Positions 26,249 to 35,369 are shown, counted from the first letter of the stretch. The stretch: DNA of 64,000 nucleotides from Saccharicrinis aurantiacus (GCF_001660705.2 NZ_LYBV02000035.1:1-64000), one strand, 5' to 3'. The notes: a model not told the origin generated them from the sequence alone. Program-made: numbers and translations.

Positions 26249-27199
26249 ATGGGTTTATTCGGAAGGTTTACAAAAGAAAAAAAAGAGAGCTTAGATAAGG
26301 GTTTAGCAAAAACCAAAGAAAGCGTCTTTAAAAAATTAACACGTGCTGTTGCCGGTAAGTCAAAGGTTGATGATAGTGTTCTTGATGAACTTGAAGAGGT
26401 TTTAATTACCTCTGATGTTGGTGTAGATACTACTATAAAAATTATTGAACGTATTGAGAAGCGCGTTGCAGAAGATAAGTTCTTAAGTACCTCTGAGCTA
26501 AATTCATTATTAAAAGAAGAAATTGCCAAGTTGCTTTCAGAGAATGAAGCACAATCTGTTGGAGATTTTCAATTACCAGAGAGTAAAGATCCATATGTAA
26601 TTATGGTGGTAGGTGTTAATGGTGTTGGTAAAACAACAACCATTGGTAAACTCTCTCATAAGTTTAAAGCAGCAGGTAAGTCTGTTGTTTTAGGTGCTGC
26701 CGATACTTTTAGAGCAGCAGCTATTGAGCAATTACAAGTGTGGGCCGATAGGGTAGATGTACCATTAGTAAAGCAAACCATGGGTTCTGATCCTGCTTCG
26801 GTTGCTTTCGATACATTATCTTCAGCTAAATCGCAAAATGCCGATGTGGTAATTGTTGATACAGCCGGACGTTTACACAATAAGGTTAACTTAATGAATG
26901 AGTTAACTAAAGTAAAAAGTGTAATGAAAAAAGTGGTGCCTGATGCACCGCACGAAATTATTTTAGTATTAGATGGCTCAACCGGGCAAAACGCCTTTGA
27001 GCAGGCTAAAGAATTTACCAAAGCTACCGAAGTAAATGCTTTGGTAATAACCAAACTCGATGGAACCGCTAAAGGTGGTGTTGTAATCGGAGTTTCAGAT
27101 CAGTTTCAAATTCCGGTGAAATACATTGGTATTGGCGAGGGAATTGATGATTTACAAGTTTTTGATAAAAATGAATTTGTAGATTCGCTTTTTAATTAG
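26249..27199 (+). CDS. ftsY: Signal recognition particle receptor FtsY
   Basis: 316 residues. A short N-terminal helical region (1-90; no long acidic A domain) precedes the NG GTPase: G1 GVNGVGKTTTIGKL (about 117-130), DTFRAAAIEQLQVW, G3 VDTAGRLHNKVNLM, G4 TKLDGTAKGG, and the closing GIGEGIDDLQVFD. It is the membrane receptor for SRP-ribosome complexes in co-translational targeting. It sits alone between two terminators, downstream of ribosomal protein genes. Confidence 0.97.
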   Translation: MGLFGRFTKEKKESLDKGLAKTKESVFKKLTRAVAGKSKVDDSVLDELEEVLITSDVGVDTTIKIIERIEKRVAEDKFLSTSELNSLLKEEIAKLLSENEAQSVGDFQLPESKDPYVIMVVGVNGVGKTTTIGKLSHKFKAAGKSVVLGAADTFRAAAIEQLQVWADRVDVPLVKQTMGSDPASVAFDTLSSAKSQNADVVIVDTAGRLHNKVNLMNELTKVKSVMKKVVPDAPHEIILVLDGSTGQNAFEQAKEFTKATEVNALVITKLDGTAKGGVVIGVSDQFQIPVKYIGIGEGIDDLQVFDKNEFVDSLFN

Positions 27200-27315
27200 C
27201 ACATCTACAAAAACAATATACTTGGCTACCTGTTTATTGGGTAGCCATTTTTTATGGAATAATATTTGAAGTTAGACATCGCGAAAAGCAATTGTCTTTT
27301 ACTTATAAAAACGAT

Positions 27316-28608
27316 ATGAAGAAGATTGATGTAGTCACCCTAGGGTGTTCTAAGAACTTGGTGGATTCTGAAGCATTAATTCGCCAGTTTAAGGCTGGTG
27401 GATTTACAGTAGCTCACGATGCTGATAAGCCCGAAGGAGATATTGCCATTATTAATACCTGCGGTTTTATTGGCGATGCCAAAGAAGAATCTATCGAAAC
27501 AATATTAGATTTTGCCGAAGCTAAAAAGCGCGGAAATCTAAAAAAGTTAATTGTTATGGGATGCTTATCTGAGCGTTACTCAGCACAATTAAAAGAAGAA
27601 TTACCCGAGGTGGATGCCATATATGGTAAGTTCGATTGGAAACAAATAGTGGAAGACTTAGGGCAAACCTACCGAGCTGATTTAATTAACGAGCGTAGCT
27701 TAACAACGCCAGGGCATTATGCATACTTCAAAATATCAGAAGGCTGTAATCGTTCATGTTCGTATTGCGCCATCCCATTAATTACTGGTAAACATCAGTC
27801 AAAACCAATGGAACAGTTGGTCGATGAAGCCGAGAAACTTTCTGCTCAAGGTGTAAAAGAACTGCAAGTAATTGCACAAGATTTATCTTTTTACGGACTC
27901 GATATGTACAAGCAGCCTCGTTTGGCAGAGCTCACCAATCAAATTGCCGATGTAGAAGGTATTGGGTGGGTTCGATTGCATTATGCTTATCCTGCTGGCT
28001 TCCCTTATAACCTGTTAAAGGTGATGAATGCGCATCCAAATGTTTGTAATTATCTCGATTTAGCACTGCAACATATCTCCGACCCAATGCTTAAGGCCAT
28101 GCGTCGACATGTTACTAAAGAAGAGACTTATAAACTTATCGAGCGCATCCGAAAAGAAGTTCCGGGTATCCATATTCGTACCACAATGATTACGGGTCAT
28201 CCTGGCGAAACGGAGCAAGATTTCCAAGAGATGCTCGATTTTGTAAAAGAAATACGTTTTGAGCGTTTAGGTGTTTTCCCTTATTCACACGAGGAAGATA
28301 CACACGCTTACCGTAACTACGAAGATGATGTACCGCAAGAAGTAAAGCAAGAGCGTGCTGATGCTATTATGCAGGTGCAAGAGCAAATTAGTTGGGAAAT
28401 AAACCAAGAGAAAATTGGTAAAACAATGCAAGTAATTGTCGATCGCGAAGAGGAAGATTATTTCATTGGTCGTACTGAGTTTGATTCTCCTGAGGTCGAT
28501 CCAGAGGTGCTTATTGAAAAAGACGCAGCTATTAAAGTGGGTACTTTCATCAAGGCCGAAATTACCGGAGCAGAGTCCTTCGATCTATTCGCAAAGCTAA
28601 GTAAGTAG
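27316..28608 (+). CDS. rimO: Ribosomal protein S12 methylthiotransferase RimO
   Basis: 430 residues from ATG 27316; a TTG at 27292 is not needed. The N-terminal UPF0004 domain has its three cluster cysteines (LGCSKNLVD, INTCGFIG, VMGCLSERY). The radical-SAM motif is ISEGCNRSCSYCAIPLITG, around residue 145. A TRAM domain ends the protein (about 365-430). HQSKPMEQLVDEAEKL after the SAM motif and the overall length favour RimO over MiaB. It methylthiolates the conserved Asp of uS12. Confidence 0.95.
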   Translation: MKKIDVVTLGCSKNLVDSEALIRQFKAGGFTVAHDADKPEGDIAIINTCGFIGDAKEESIETILDFAEAKKRGNLKKLIVMGCLSERYSAQLKEELPEVDAIYGKFDWKQIVEDLGQTYRADLINERSLTTPGHYAYFKISEGCNRSCSYCAIPLITGKHQSKPMEQLVDEAEKLSAQGVKELQVIAQDLSFYGLDMYKQPRLAELTNQIADVEGIGWVRLHYAYPAGFPYNLLKVMNAHPNVCNYLDLALQHISDPMLKAMRRHVTKEETYKLIERIRKEVPGIHIRTTMITGHPGETEQDFQEMLDFVKEIRFERLGVFPYSHEEDTHAYRNYEDDVPQEVKQERADAIMQVQEQISWEINQEKIGKTMQVIVDREEEDYFIGRTEFDSPEVDPEVLIEKDAAIKVGTFIKAEITGAESFDLFAKLSK

Positions 28609-28625
28609 CAACACAAAATAAATAT

Positions 28626-28670
28626 TTGCCTTCAAACCTTTCTCATCGTAGTTTGGTTTGAGGGCAATTT
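28626..28670 (+). terminator. Terminator after rimO
   Basis: TTGCCTTCAAACC pairs with GGTTTGAGGGCAA (13 bp, one G-U) across a 16-nt loop, followed by TTTTAG. It starts 18 bp after the stop. Confidence 0.75.
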
Positions 28671-28678
28671 TAGTATTA

Positions 28679-28821
28679 GGGCAGTTAAGCGGCTATCTGT
28701 TATAGCAAGCACTCTGCTTTACATTCTTTTATAGTCGTTGCGTGGGCTTCCTGCGGTCGCCTCCGCTCTCCATAAAAGAAAGGTAAACCAAAGCACTTAC
28801 TGCCACTTCTATCCGCACTGC
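28679..28821 (+). repeat. 143-bp dispersed hairpin-rich repeat, copy 1
   Basis: Runs from GGGCAGTTAAGCGGCTATC to CTTCTATCCGCACTG. The inside folds on itself: TTCTTTTAT / ATAAAAGAA, TTTAC / GTAAA and TGCTTT / AAAGCA. The core is GC-rich (GCGTGGGCTTCCTGCGGTCG). The ends carry imperfect inverted repeats (GCAGT..GCGG). The reverse complement of 43795-43937 matches it end to end at the same length. The whole 28609-28974 gap holds no gene; besides the terminator and this repeat I see nothing in it. Confidence 0.75.
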
Positions 28822-28974
28822 AGAACCGCATGTATAAACAAATTGGTTTAATTAATAATAAATCCCTCGGATGCTTTCTGTATTAGTACCCAATCTCTTA
28901 GTAAAATACAAGTGTGCTTTGTTATAGCTATAAAGTGACTGAGCTATACGAGTATTAGGTGGATCGCTATACTA

Positions 28975-30051
28975 TTAATCAAAGCTTAATGTCAGTTGAA
29001 CCATTTTCTTGGCGGGCAATTCTATTTCTTCTGATAAATTACTAACACTTAAACCCATTAAACGAACTGGTTGAGCGTAATCCACCTGACTCATTAATTC
29101 ATAACTCAGAGCTGTTAAAGCAGACTTCTTACTAATGCTCGTTTCATAAGTTTTACTTCTGGTATTCTGAGTAAAGTCGTTATACTTAGTTTTTAGCGTA
29201 AGTGTTTTTCCATAGCGTTTGTTGCGTTCAATACGCTTCCATAAGCCCTCTATTAATAGGTTCATTTCAATTTCTCGTTCTTCTTCAGTAGAAATATCTT
29301 CATGAAAAGTATTTTCAATACCAATTGATTTCCTAACTCTATTGGTGATAACAGGCCTATCATCAATGCCCCTGCAAATGTTATAAAAGAAGTAACCCGA
29401 TTTTCCAAAATGGTCAACTAAGCCATTCAAACTCCAAGCTTTCATGTCTTTACCTGTGTAAATTCCTAGACGTGTCATTTTTTCTCCAGTTTTAGCACCC
29501 ACACCAAAAAACTTCTTAACCGGAAGGGTTTCAATAAAAGGAATAACCACTTCAGGTTTAATCAAAAATAGTCCGTTGGGTTTATCTTGGTCGGATGCAA
29601 TTTTGGCCATAAACTTATTTACGCTTATACCTGCTGAAGCGTAAAGACCTGTTTCTTCAAAAATCCGTTTTTTGATTTCTTTAGCTATTAAAGTCGCCGA
29701 CTTTAAGTTCTGTTTATTGGTGGTAACATCTAAAAAAGCCTCGTCTATACTCAAGGGTTCAACCAAATCAGTGTACTCGTGCATAATGGACATGATTTGT
29801 GCCGATACGCTTTTGTACACTTCAAATCGGTGCGATTGAAATATTAAATTGGGGCATTTCTTTAAAGCTTGTTTTGATGACATGGCAGAATATACACCAA
29901 ATTTACGAGCTTCGTAACTTGCCGCGGCAATTACACCTCGTTTAGAGGGACTGCCAACGGCAACTGGTTTTCCTTTTAGATGCGGAAAATCGCGCTGTTC
30001 AACCGATGCAAAAAAAGCATCCATATCAATATGTATAATTTTCCGTGTCAT
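28975..30051 (-). CDS. dinB: DNA polymerase IV (Y-family)
   Basis: 358 residues. IIHIDMDAFFASVEQRD holds the first catalytic Asp with the steric-gate Phe, and SIDEAFLDVT the second acidic pair. SAGISVNKFMAKIASDQDKP and the helix-hairpin-helix near 180-200 follow, then the little-finger domain. It ends MVQLTLSFD, a possible beta-clamp binding peptide (QLTLSF). It performs error-prone translesion synthesis. It is divergent from mnmD. Confidence 0.96.
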   Translation of the reverse strand: MTRKIIHIDMDAFFASVEQRDFPHLKGKPVAVGSPSKRGVIAAASYEARKFGVYSAMSSKQALKKCPNLIFQSHRFEVYKSVSAQIMSIMHEYTDLVEPLSIDEAFLDVTTNKQNLKSATLIAKEIKKRIFEETGLYASAGISVNKFMAKIASDQDKPNGLFLIKPEVVIPFIETLPVKKFFGVGAKTGEKMTRLGIYTGKDMKAWSLNGLVDHFGKSGYFFYNICRGIDDRPVITNRVRKSIGIENTFHEDISTEEEREIEMNLLIEGLWKRIERNKRYGKTLTLKTKYNDFTQNTRSKTYETSISKKSALTALSYELMSQVDYAQPVRLMGLSVSNLSEEIELPAKKMVQLTLSFD

Positions 30052-30069
30052 TAATAATAATCAAGGATA

Positions 30070-30100
30070 TTTGCAGGGCACAAAAATGGCTTTAACTTCG
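30070..30100 (+). promoter_or_regulatory. Candidate promoter of mnmD
   Basis: TTTG at 30070-30073, a 19-nt spacer, then TAACTTCG at 30093-30100 (one mismatch to TAnnTTTG). The predicted start is about 50 nt before mnmD. Confidence 0.45.
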
Positions 30101-30158
30101 CACATTCGCAAGCAATTAAATTCTGATAAATCTGTATAAATAATTTGTTATATCATAT

Positions 30159-30818
30159 ATGTCTGATCAAGATGAAGTTGAGCACGTCGTTTCAAAAGAT
30201 GGTTCAAGTACACTATATGTTCCGCACTTAAACGAGCATTATCACTCCACAAATGGTGCAGTTCAAGAATCGATGCACGTTTTTATTAATTCTGCTTTAA
30301 ATAAGTTCGAAGGGGAGCAGGTTTCCGTCTTGGAGTTTGGTTTTGGTACTGGCCTCAATGCTTTCTTAACCCTTATAAATGCCAAGGCTGATGTTCATTA
30401 TCACTCAATGGAAAAGTATCCATTGAATACTGATAAAATTGCATTATTAAATTATGGGCAAATAGAAGAGGGGAGGCATCAAGTTCACTTTAATAATTTG
30501 CATCAAGCTAATTGGGGCGAAGAAGCAGAAATAAAAGAAGGTTTTCATCTTTATAAGCAGCAGTGCGACTTTAAAACTGTTTTATTGGAACAGAAATATA
30601 ATCTGATCTATTTTGATGCATTTGCACCAGATGTTCAGCCAATATTATGGACAAAAGATATTTTTAAGAAAGCCTATGAAGCTTTACTTCCCGGTGGAAT
30701 ACTAACAACTTATTGTGCTAAAGGCGTAGTAAGGCGAACTATGCAAGAAGTAGGATTTAGTGTGGAGCGCCTGCCTGGACCTCCCGGAAAAAGAGAGATG
30801 CTTAGAGCTACAAAGTAA
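30159..30818 (+). CDS. mnmD: tRNA (5-methylaminomethyl-2-thiouridine)(34) methyltransferase MnmD
   Basis: 219 residues. It has DGSSTLYVPHLNEHYHSTNG, then QESMHVFI and the SAM loop VLEFGFGTGLNAFL (about 57-70), YFDAFAPDVQP and a terminal GPPGKREMLRA. It corresponds to the methyltransferase half of bifunctional MnmC, without the FAD-dependent oxidase half. It methylates nm5s2U34 of tRNAs for Glu, Lys and Gln, where only MnmE/MnmG-modified nm5U is available. Confidence 0.93.
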   Translation: MSDQDEVEHVVSKDGSSTLYVPHLNEHYHSTNGAVQESMHVFINSALNKFEGEQVSVLEFGFGTGLNAFLTLINAKADVHYHSMEKYPLNTDKIALLNYGQIEEGRHQVHFNNLHQANWGEEAEIKEGFHLYKQQCDFKTVLLEQKYNLIYFDAFAPDVQPILWTKDIFKKAYEALLPGGILTTYCAKGVVRRTMQEVGFSVERLPGPPGKREMLRATK

Positions 30819-30949
30819 TTAAAGTTTTGAGCTTGTTTAAAGTAGTTAAAGACAAGTTAAAATGTTGCGAATTATGTGGTCTGCATGCTAGTGATGATGA
30901 ATTTAAATATTATATTCGCACTTCGATTTTAATAAGAAAATAAAAATAA

Positions 30950-31534
30950 ATGGATAAGTTAAGTTACGCGCTAGGTCTTAGCATCGCAGGTAACCTGAAA
31001 AGTTCAGGTGTTGACACAATTGATGTTGAATCTTTCTCAAACGGAGTAAAGCACCTAGTTGAAGGCGTTAAACCAGAAATTACTCAAGACGAAGCTACTA
31101 CATTAATAAACGAGTTTTTTGCAGGTGTGCAAGCAAAACAGTTTGAAGCAAATATTAAAGCCGGTGAAGCATTTTTAGCTGAGAATGCTAAAAAAGAAGG
31201 TGTTACTGTTCTTGAAAGTGGTTTACAGTACGAGGTTATTACTGAAGGAACTGGTGAAAAACCAACTGCTACTAACCAAGTAAAATGTCATTACCACGGT
31301 ACTTTAATTGATGGTACAGTATTCGATAGCTCAGTAGAGCGTGGCGAGCCTGCTACATTCCCAGTTAATGGTGTTATTGCAGGATGGGTTGAAGCTTTAC
31401 AATTAATGCCTATTGGTTCAAAATGGAAATTAACTATTCCATCTAACCTAGCTTATGGTGAGCAAGGTGCAGGGCAACAAATCGGACCTCATACTACATT
31501 AGTATTCGAAGTTGAGTTATTAGAAATCGTTTAA
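30950..31534 (+). CDS. FKBP-type peptidyl-prolyl isomerase, cytoplasmic form
   Basis: 194 residues. The N-terminal FKBP dimerisation-type region ([16 protein letters not shown], residues 1-80) is followed by a FKBP domain with [15 protein letters not shown], then [18 protein letters not shown], and [18 protein letters not shown]. There is no signal peptide, so it is FklB-like and cytoplasmic. The next gene, 28 bp on, is a paralogue with a lipoprotein signal; both share [12 protein letters not shown]. It is probably a tandem duplication with division of labour between compartments. Confidence 0.92.
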   Translation: MDKLSYALGLSIAGNLKSSGVDTIDVESFSNGVKHLVEGVKPEITQDEATTLINEFFAGVQAKQFEANIKAGEAFLAENAKKEGVTVLESGLQYEVITEGTGEKPTATNQVKCHYHGTLIDGTVFDSSVERGEPATFPVNGVIAGWVEALQLMPIGSKWKLTIPSNLAYGEQGAGQQIGPHTTLVFEVELLEIV

Positions 31535-31562
31535 TCATTCAAACATAATAAATAATCAAATT

Positions 31563-32363
31563 ATGCTTAAAAAGTTATTTTTAGGATTATGTGTTGTTGG
31601 AGTTCTTGCAACTTCATGTAATCAAGTTCCTGGTGCAGGAGAGGTTAAAATGAATAATGAAACGGATAGTGTTTCTTATGCATTGGGTTATATTATTGCA
31701 GCTAACATGAGACAACAATTATCAGGTCCTTTTGATACTGTTGACTTTAAAACAATGGCTAAAGCTTATGCTAATTCTCAACTTTCTGATCAAATGAAAG
31801 AGGGTTACGAGCAAAGTTTCGAAACTATCAACTACGAAGTATTTCGTTCGGCTTTCGTAAATCAATTAGGATATGATAAGTCATATTTTACTGAGGAGCA
31901 AGCAAACATGTTTTTACAAACAGCTTACCAAAAAGTACAAGATAAAAAAGCTTTAGAAGGTAACGACGAGGCTAAAGCAAACAAAGAAAAAGCTGATGCT
32001 TTTTTAGCTGAAAATGCTAAAAAAGAGGGTGTAGTTTCTTTACCTAGTGGATTACAGTATGAAGTAATGGTTCCTGCAACAGGAGCTAAGCCAACTACTG
32101 CTGACCAAGTTGAAGTTCATTACCATGGTACTTTATTAGATGGTACTGTTTTCGATAGCTCAGTAGACCGTGGTCAAACAGCTACTTTCGGTGTTACACA
32201 AGTAATTAAAGGATGGACCGAAGCATTACAATTAATGCCAGAAGGTTCTAAATACAAATTATTTATTCCTGCTGAATTAGCATACGGGTCAAGAGGTTCA
32301 GGTCAAATTGGACCAATGGAAATGTTAATTTTCGAAGTAGAGTTAGTAAGTATTGTGAAGTAA
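31563..32363 (+). CDS. FKBP-type peptidyl-prolyl isomerase, lipoprotein
   Basis: 266 residues. The lipoprotein signal [19 protein letters not shown] puts the lipid at Cys19. The N-terminal helical domain (about 35-150) carries an insertion compared with its upstream paralogue. The FKBP domain runs from about 155 to 265, with [18 protein letters not shown] and [17 protein letters not shown]. It is FkpA-like and probably assists folding of exported proteins in the periplasm. It is second of three consecutive prolyl isomerase genes. Confidence 0.92.
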   Translation: MLKKLFLGLCVVGVLATSCNQVPGAGEVKMNNETDSVSYALGYIIAANMRQQLSGPFDTVDFKTMAKAYANSQLSDQMKEGYEQSFETINYEVFRSAFVNQLGYDKSYFTEEQANMFLQTAYQKVQDKKALEGNDEAKANKEKADAFLAENAKKEGVVSLPSGLQYEVMVPATGAKPTTADQVEVHYHGTLLDGTVFDSSVDRGQTATFGVTQVIKGWTEALQLMPEGSKYKLFIPAELAYGSRGSGQIGPMEMLIFEVELVSIVK

Positions 32364-32387
32364 TTTATATTACTCCTATATAGAATA

Positions 32388-32415
32388 AAGAGGAACTTTG
32401 GTTCCTCTTTTTTTG
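32388..32415 (+). terminator. Terminator after the FKBP pair
   Basis: A 10-bp stem AAAGAGGAAC / GTTCCTCTTT with a 4-nt loop and a long T-tract. Confidence 0.9.
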
Positions 32416-32495
32416 TTTATATATGCCAACTATTATCTCTCATCAAAGCATAGTAAATTCTTGTCCTATAATCTCCATTCTTGCGTAAATAATCA

Positions 32496-32503
32496 TATCT
32501 TTG
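32496..32503 (+). promoter_or_regulatory. -7 promoter box of the cyclophilin gene
   Basis: TATCTTTG is an exact TAnnTTTG match about 30 nt before the ATG at 32534. No clear -33 TTG at the right distance. It excludes the in-frame TTG at 32501 as a start codon. Confidence 0.45.
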
Positions 32504-32533
32504 TTTCCGCAAAAATATAATCAATTATTTATT

Positions 32534-32992
32534 ATGCTTAAAGCTGAAATACATACCGAAAAAGGGGTAATGAAGTTAGACTTATATGCTGACGAGACTC
32601 CTAAAACTGTAGAAAATTTTGTAAAACTTGCAAAAGAAGGATTTTACGATGGACTAGCATTTCACCGTGTTTTACCTGATTTCGTTATTCAAGGTGGTTG
32701 CCCTCATTCACGTGGTGGTGGTAGCTCAAGAGTAGGAACAGGTGGTCCTGGATATAGCATTGATTGTGAAACTTCAGCTGATAAGCAATATCACGATAGA
32801 GGTGTTCTTTCAATGGCACATGCCGGTAAAAATACTGGTGGTTCTCAATTTTTTGTTTGTCATAGCCGTAACAATACTGCTCACCTAGATGGTGCTCATA
32901 CATGCTTTGGTAAAGTTTACGAAGGTTTTGATGTTATTGATGACATTAGAGAAGGTGACGGAATTGAAAAAGTAGTAATAATCGAAGAATAA
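32534..32992 (+). CDS. Cyclophilin-type peptidyl-prolyl isomerase
   Basis: 152 residues from ATG 32534. The cyclophilin signature is present: FYDGLAFHRVLPDFVIQGGC with the catalytic Arg in FHRV, GVLSMAHAGKNTGGSQFFVC, and HTCFGKVYEGFDVID. There is no signal peptide, so it is PpiB-like and cytoplasmic. It is the third prolyl isomerase in a row, but after a terminator with its own promoter. DUF3127 follows 8 bp later, so these two are co-transcribed. Confidence 0.94.
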   Translation: MLKAEIHTEKGVMKLDLYADETPKTVENFVKLAKEGFYDGLAFHRVLPDFVIQGGCPHSRGGGSSRVGTGGPGYSIDCETSADKQYHDRGVLSMAHAGKNTGGSQFFVCHSRNNTAHLDGAHTCFGKVYEGFDVIDDIREGDGIEKVVIIEE

Positions 32993-33000
32993 AAATCAGT

Positions 33001-33375
33001 ATGGATTTTAATTTAATAGGAAATATAGTAGTAGTAGAAAACGAGCAACAAATTAGTGCTTCTTTTAAAAAGCGTGAGTTTGTTATCGAAGTAGTAAACG
33101 AGAGAAATTCTGATTGGAATGATTTTATTAAATTTCAATTAACTCAAGATCGTTGCAGCCAAGTGGATGGTTTTAGCGTAGGAGAGCCAGTAAAGGTATC
33201 TTTTAATATTCGTGGTCGTAAGTGGGAGAAAGATGGTAAAGTAAACTATTTCTCAAATTTAGAGGCATGGCGTTTAGAAAAAGTGCAGCCTAATACAGCT
33301 CCTGATATGCCACCTCCAGCTTTTACTGAGTCTGAGGTTCCACCAGCTGGTCCAAATGAAGATTTACCATTTTAG
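33001..33375 (+). CDS. DUF3127 protein (OB-fold-like)
   Basis: 124 residues. MDFNLIGNIVVVENEQQIS, then FKKREFVIEV, with RGRKWEKDGKVNYFSNLEAW are DUF3127 features. This Bacteroidota family resembles single-stranded-DNA-binding proteins in its strand pattern. After residue 95 a Pro-rich flexible tail ends in the acidic peptide NEDLPF, similar to the SSB C-terminal tip (DDDIPF). The function is unproven. It is co-transcribed with cyclophilin (8-bp gap). Confidence 0.85.
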   Translation: MDFNLIGNIVVVENEQQISASFKKREFVIEVVNERNSDWNDFIKFQLTQDRCSQVDGFSVGEPVKVSFNIRGRKWEKDGKVNYFSNLEAWRLEKVQPNTAPDMPPPAFTESEVPPAGPNEDLPF

Positions 33376-33394
33376 TGGTTAAATAATATAAAAT

Positions 33395-33425
33395 ACAAAG
33401 GCTGTTGCATTGCAACAGCCTTTGT
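33395..33425. terminator. Bidirectional terminator between DUF3127 and aminotransferase
   Basis: A near-perfect palindrome, ACAAAGGCTGTTGCA / TGCAACAGCCTTTGT (15 bp around one central base), sits between two convergent genes with T-rich flanks on both strands. Confidence 0.9.
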
Positions 33426-33444
33426 TATTTTATTAAAGCTTGCT

Positions 33445-34635
33445 TTATGCTAATCTATCTAAACCCGTTTTAATTCTAGTCATTGCTTCTACTAATGCAT
33501 CGTCGCTAGTAGCATAAGAAAAACGTAAGCATTCAGGACTACCAAACGCATCACCTGATACGGTAGCAACGTACATGGTTTCTAATAAGTACAGAGCTAG
33601 GTCAGAAGCATTGTTAATAGTGTAATTTTCGTAACTCTTACCAAAGTATGAACTTACATCTGGGAATAAATAAAAGGCTCCTTGAGGCACATTCACTTTC
33701 ATACCCTTAATTTCCTTAGCCATTTTCACAACCAAATTGCGGCGGCGTAAAAATACTTCTTTCATAGCTGCTGATGGCTCTTGTGTTCCTGTAAGTGCAG
33801 CAGCCGATGCCATTTGAGATATGGAACAAGCTCCAGATGTGTATTGTCCTTGTAATTTATTACAGGCATCAGCAATCCATTGCGGAGCAGCAATATATCC
33901 AATTCTCCATCCAGTCATGGCATATCCCTTAGAAACCCCATTCACAATAACTACTCTATCTTTTACATTTTCAAATTGAGCAATGCTTTCATGCTTGCCT
34001 TCAAAGGTGATTAATTCATAAATTTCATCAGAAATAATAGTTACATGTGGGTGTTTTGCAAAAACATCAGCTAAAGCTTTTAATTCATCTTTTGTATACA
34101 AATTACCCGTTGGGTTAGATGGCGAGCTGAACAAAAATATTTTTGTTTTTGGAGTAATAGCATTCTCAAGTTGTTCCGGTGTTATCTTAAAATCTTGCTC
34201 AATACCAGCCTTAATAACCACATTAGTAGCTTGTGATAAATTCACTATTTCAATATAGCTTACCCAATAAGGTGCAGGAATAATAACCTCATCACCAGGA
34301 CCAACTAAACTTAAAATAATATTCGCGATGGATTGTTTGGCTCCATTACTGGCAACAATTTGAGAAGGAGAAAAAGAAAGGTTATTATCTCTTTTGAACT
34401 TTTCACAAACGGCTTCTCTCAAAACAGGTAAACCCGGAACAGGAGTGTATTTCGAGATATTATTATGGATAGCATCAATTGCTGCAGCTTTAATATGGTC
34501 GGGTGTATTAAAATCGGGCTGACCAATACTTAGGTTGATCACATCGTTGCCTAGTGCTTGTAATTCTCTACTTTTTTGAGACATGGCTAAAGTAGCCGAC
34601 TCGTTTACGTTTGCCAATCTTTCAGATACTATCAT
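33445..34635 (-). CDS. aspC: Aspartate/aromatic aminotransferase family protein
   Basis: 396 residues of fold type I, subgroup I-gamma. It has DVINLSIGQPDFNTPDHIK, FSSPSNPTGNLY, the Asp/Tyr pair in IISDEIYELI, Schiff-base Lys in NGVSKGYAMTGWRIGYIAAP, and the substrate Arg in LRFSYATSDD. The family is that of the standard Bacteroidota aspartate aminotransferase, making aspartate from oxaloacetate and glutamate; prephenate activity is possible. An 8-bp hairpin lies just upstream (34656-34678). Confidence 0.9.
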   Translation of the reverse strand: MIVSERLANVNESATLAMSQKSRELQALGNDVINLSIGQPDFNTPDHIKAAAIDAIHNNISKYTPVPGLPVLREAVCEKFKRDNNLSFSPSQIVASNGAKQSIANIILSLVGPGDEVIIPAPYWVSYIEIVNLSQATNVVIKAGIEQDFKITPEQLENAITPKTKIFLFSSPSNPTGNLYTKDELKALADVFAKHPHVTIISDEIYELITFEGKHESIAQFENVKDRVVIVNGVSKGYAMTGWRIGYIAAPQWIADACNKLQGQYTSGACSISQMASAAALTGTQEPSAAMKEVFLRRRNLVVKMAKEIKGMKVNVPQGAFYLFPDVSSYFGKSYENYTINNASDLALYLLETMYVATVSGDAFGSPECLRFSYATSDDALVEAMTRIKTGLDRLA

Positions 34636-34655
34636 TTCTATTCATTTTTATTAAA

Positions 34656-34678
34656 ATACCGTTCTCATTTAACGGTAT
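34656..34678. other. Inverted repeat upstream of the aspartate aminotransferase
   Basis: ATACCGTT / AACGGTAT with a 7-nt spacer, 20 bp before the minus-strand start codon. It is either a regulator site or a 5'-UTR hairpin. No known operator recognised. Confidence 0.4.
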
Positions 34679-34821
34679 AAAATATGTCTATGCTTTAAGG
34701 CGCTATTTTATTTACTATAATTGGGTCTTTGTACTATAACCTATTGTTGCAAATGACCGTAATTACTATTAATTTCACCAAAATTTTAATTCCTTCGACA
34801 AAATTAATATTATAAATTTTT

Positions 34822-35346
34822 ATGGAAACATTTTTAGACATCATTAATTGGCTTTTACCTTCATTAATAGTACTAATTGTGACTTTAGTATTGGTACGAT
34901 GGTTTTTGAAAGCAGAAACTCAGCGCAGAAAGCAAGAGTTTTTATTAATGCGAAATAAAGATTTATTACCCATAAAGATGAGTGCATATGAACGTGTTAC
35001 TTTGTTTCTTGAGCGTATAAGTGCTGAATCTATTGTTATGCGTGAGCAATCCAAAGCAGTAACAAGTAAAGATTTTCAAAGTGTTTTGTTAGGATCAATT
35101 AGAACTGAATACGAGCATAATATGGCTATGCAAGTTCATATTTCACCCGATACTTGGCATTTGGTAAAGAATGCAAAAGAAGAAATGATTAGAACTATTA
35201 ATATTTCGGCAACTATGGTAGAGCCCGAGCATTCATCAATGGGTTTGGCAAAAACTATATTAGAGCAGTTTCCTAATACTACATCTTATCATTTTAAAAA
35301 GGCTCTAGATGGCTTAAAAGCCGATGTTCAAACTTTTTATAGTTAA
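34822..35346 (+). CDS. Conserved Bacteroidota membrane-anchored protein (DUF7935-like)
   Basis: 174 residues. One N-terminal transmembrane helix (about 8-28, WLLPSLIVLIVTLVLVRWFL) is followed by a basic stretch (KAETQRRKQEF) and a cytoplasmic helical domain. The segment MSAYERVTLFLERISAESIV and a later QVHISPDTWHLVKNAKEEMI are typical of a conserved Bacteroidota family without a known role. It lies 23 bp upstream of the tyrosine autokinase, so the two are probably co-expressed; whether they interact is open. Confidence 0.75.
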   Translation: METFLDIINWLLPSLIVLIVTLVLVRWFLKAETQRRKQEFLLMRNKDLLPIKMSAYERVTLFLERISAESIVMREQSKAVTSKDFQSVLLGSIRTEYEHNMAMQVHISPDTWHLVKNAKEEMIRTINISATMVEPEHSSMGLAKTILEQFPNTTSYHFKKALDGLKADVQTFYS

Positions 35347-35369
35347 CAAAACAATCTAAACTCCGAAAT

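Noticed and set aside
32501-32533. Upstream TTG start for cyclophilin
   Set aside because: The TTG is part of an exact TAnnTTTG promoter box, and the extra residues are not conserved.
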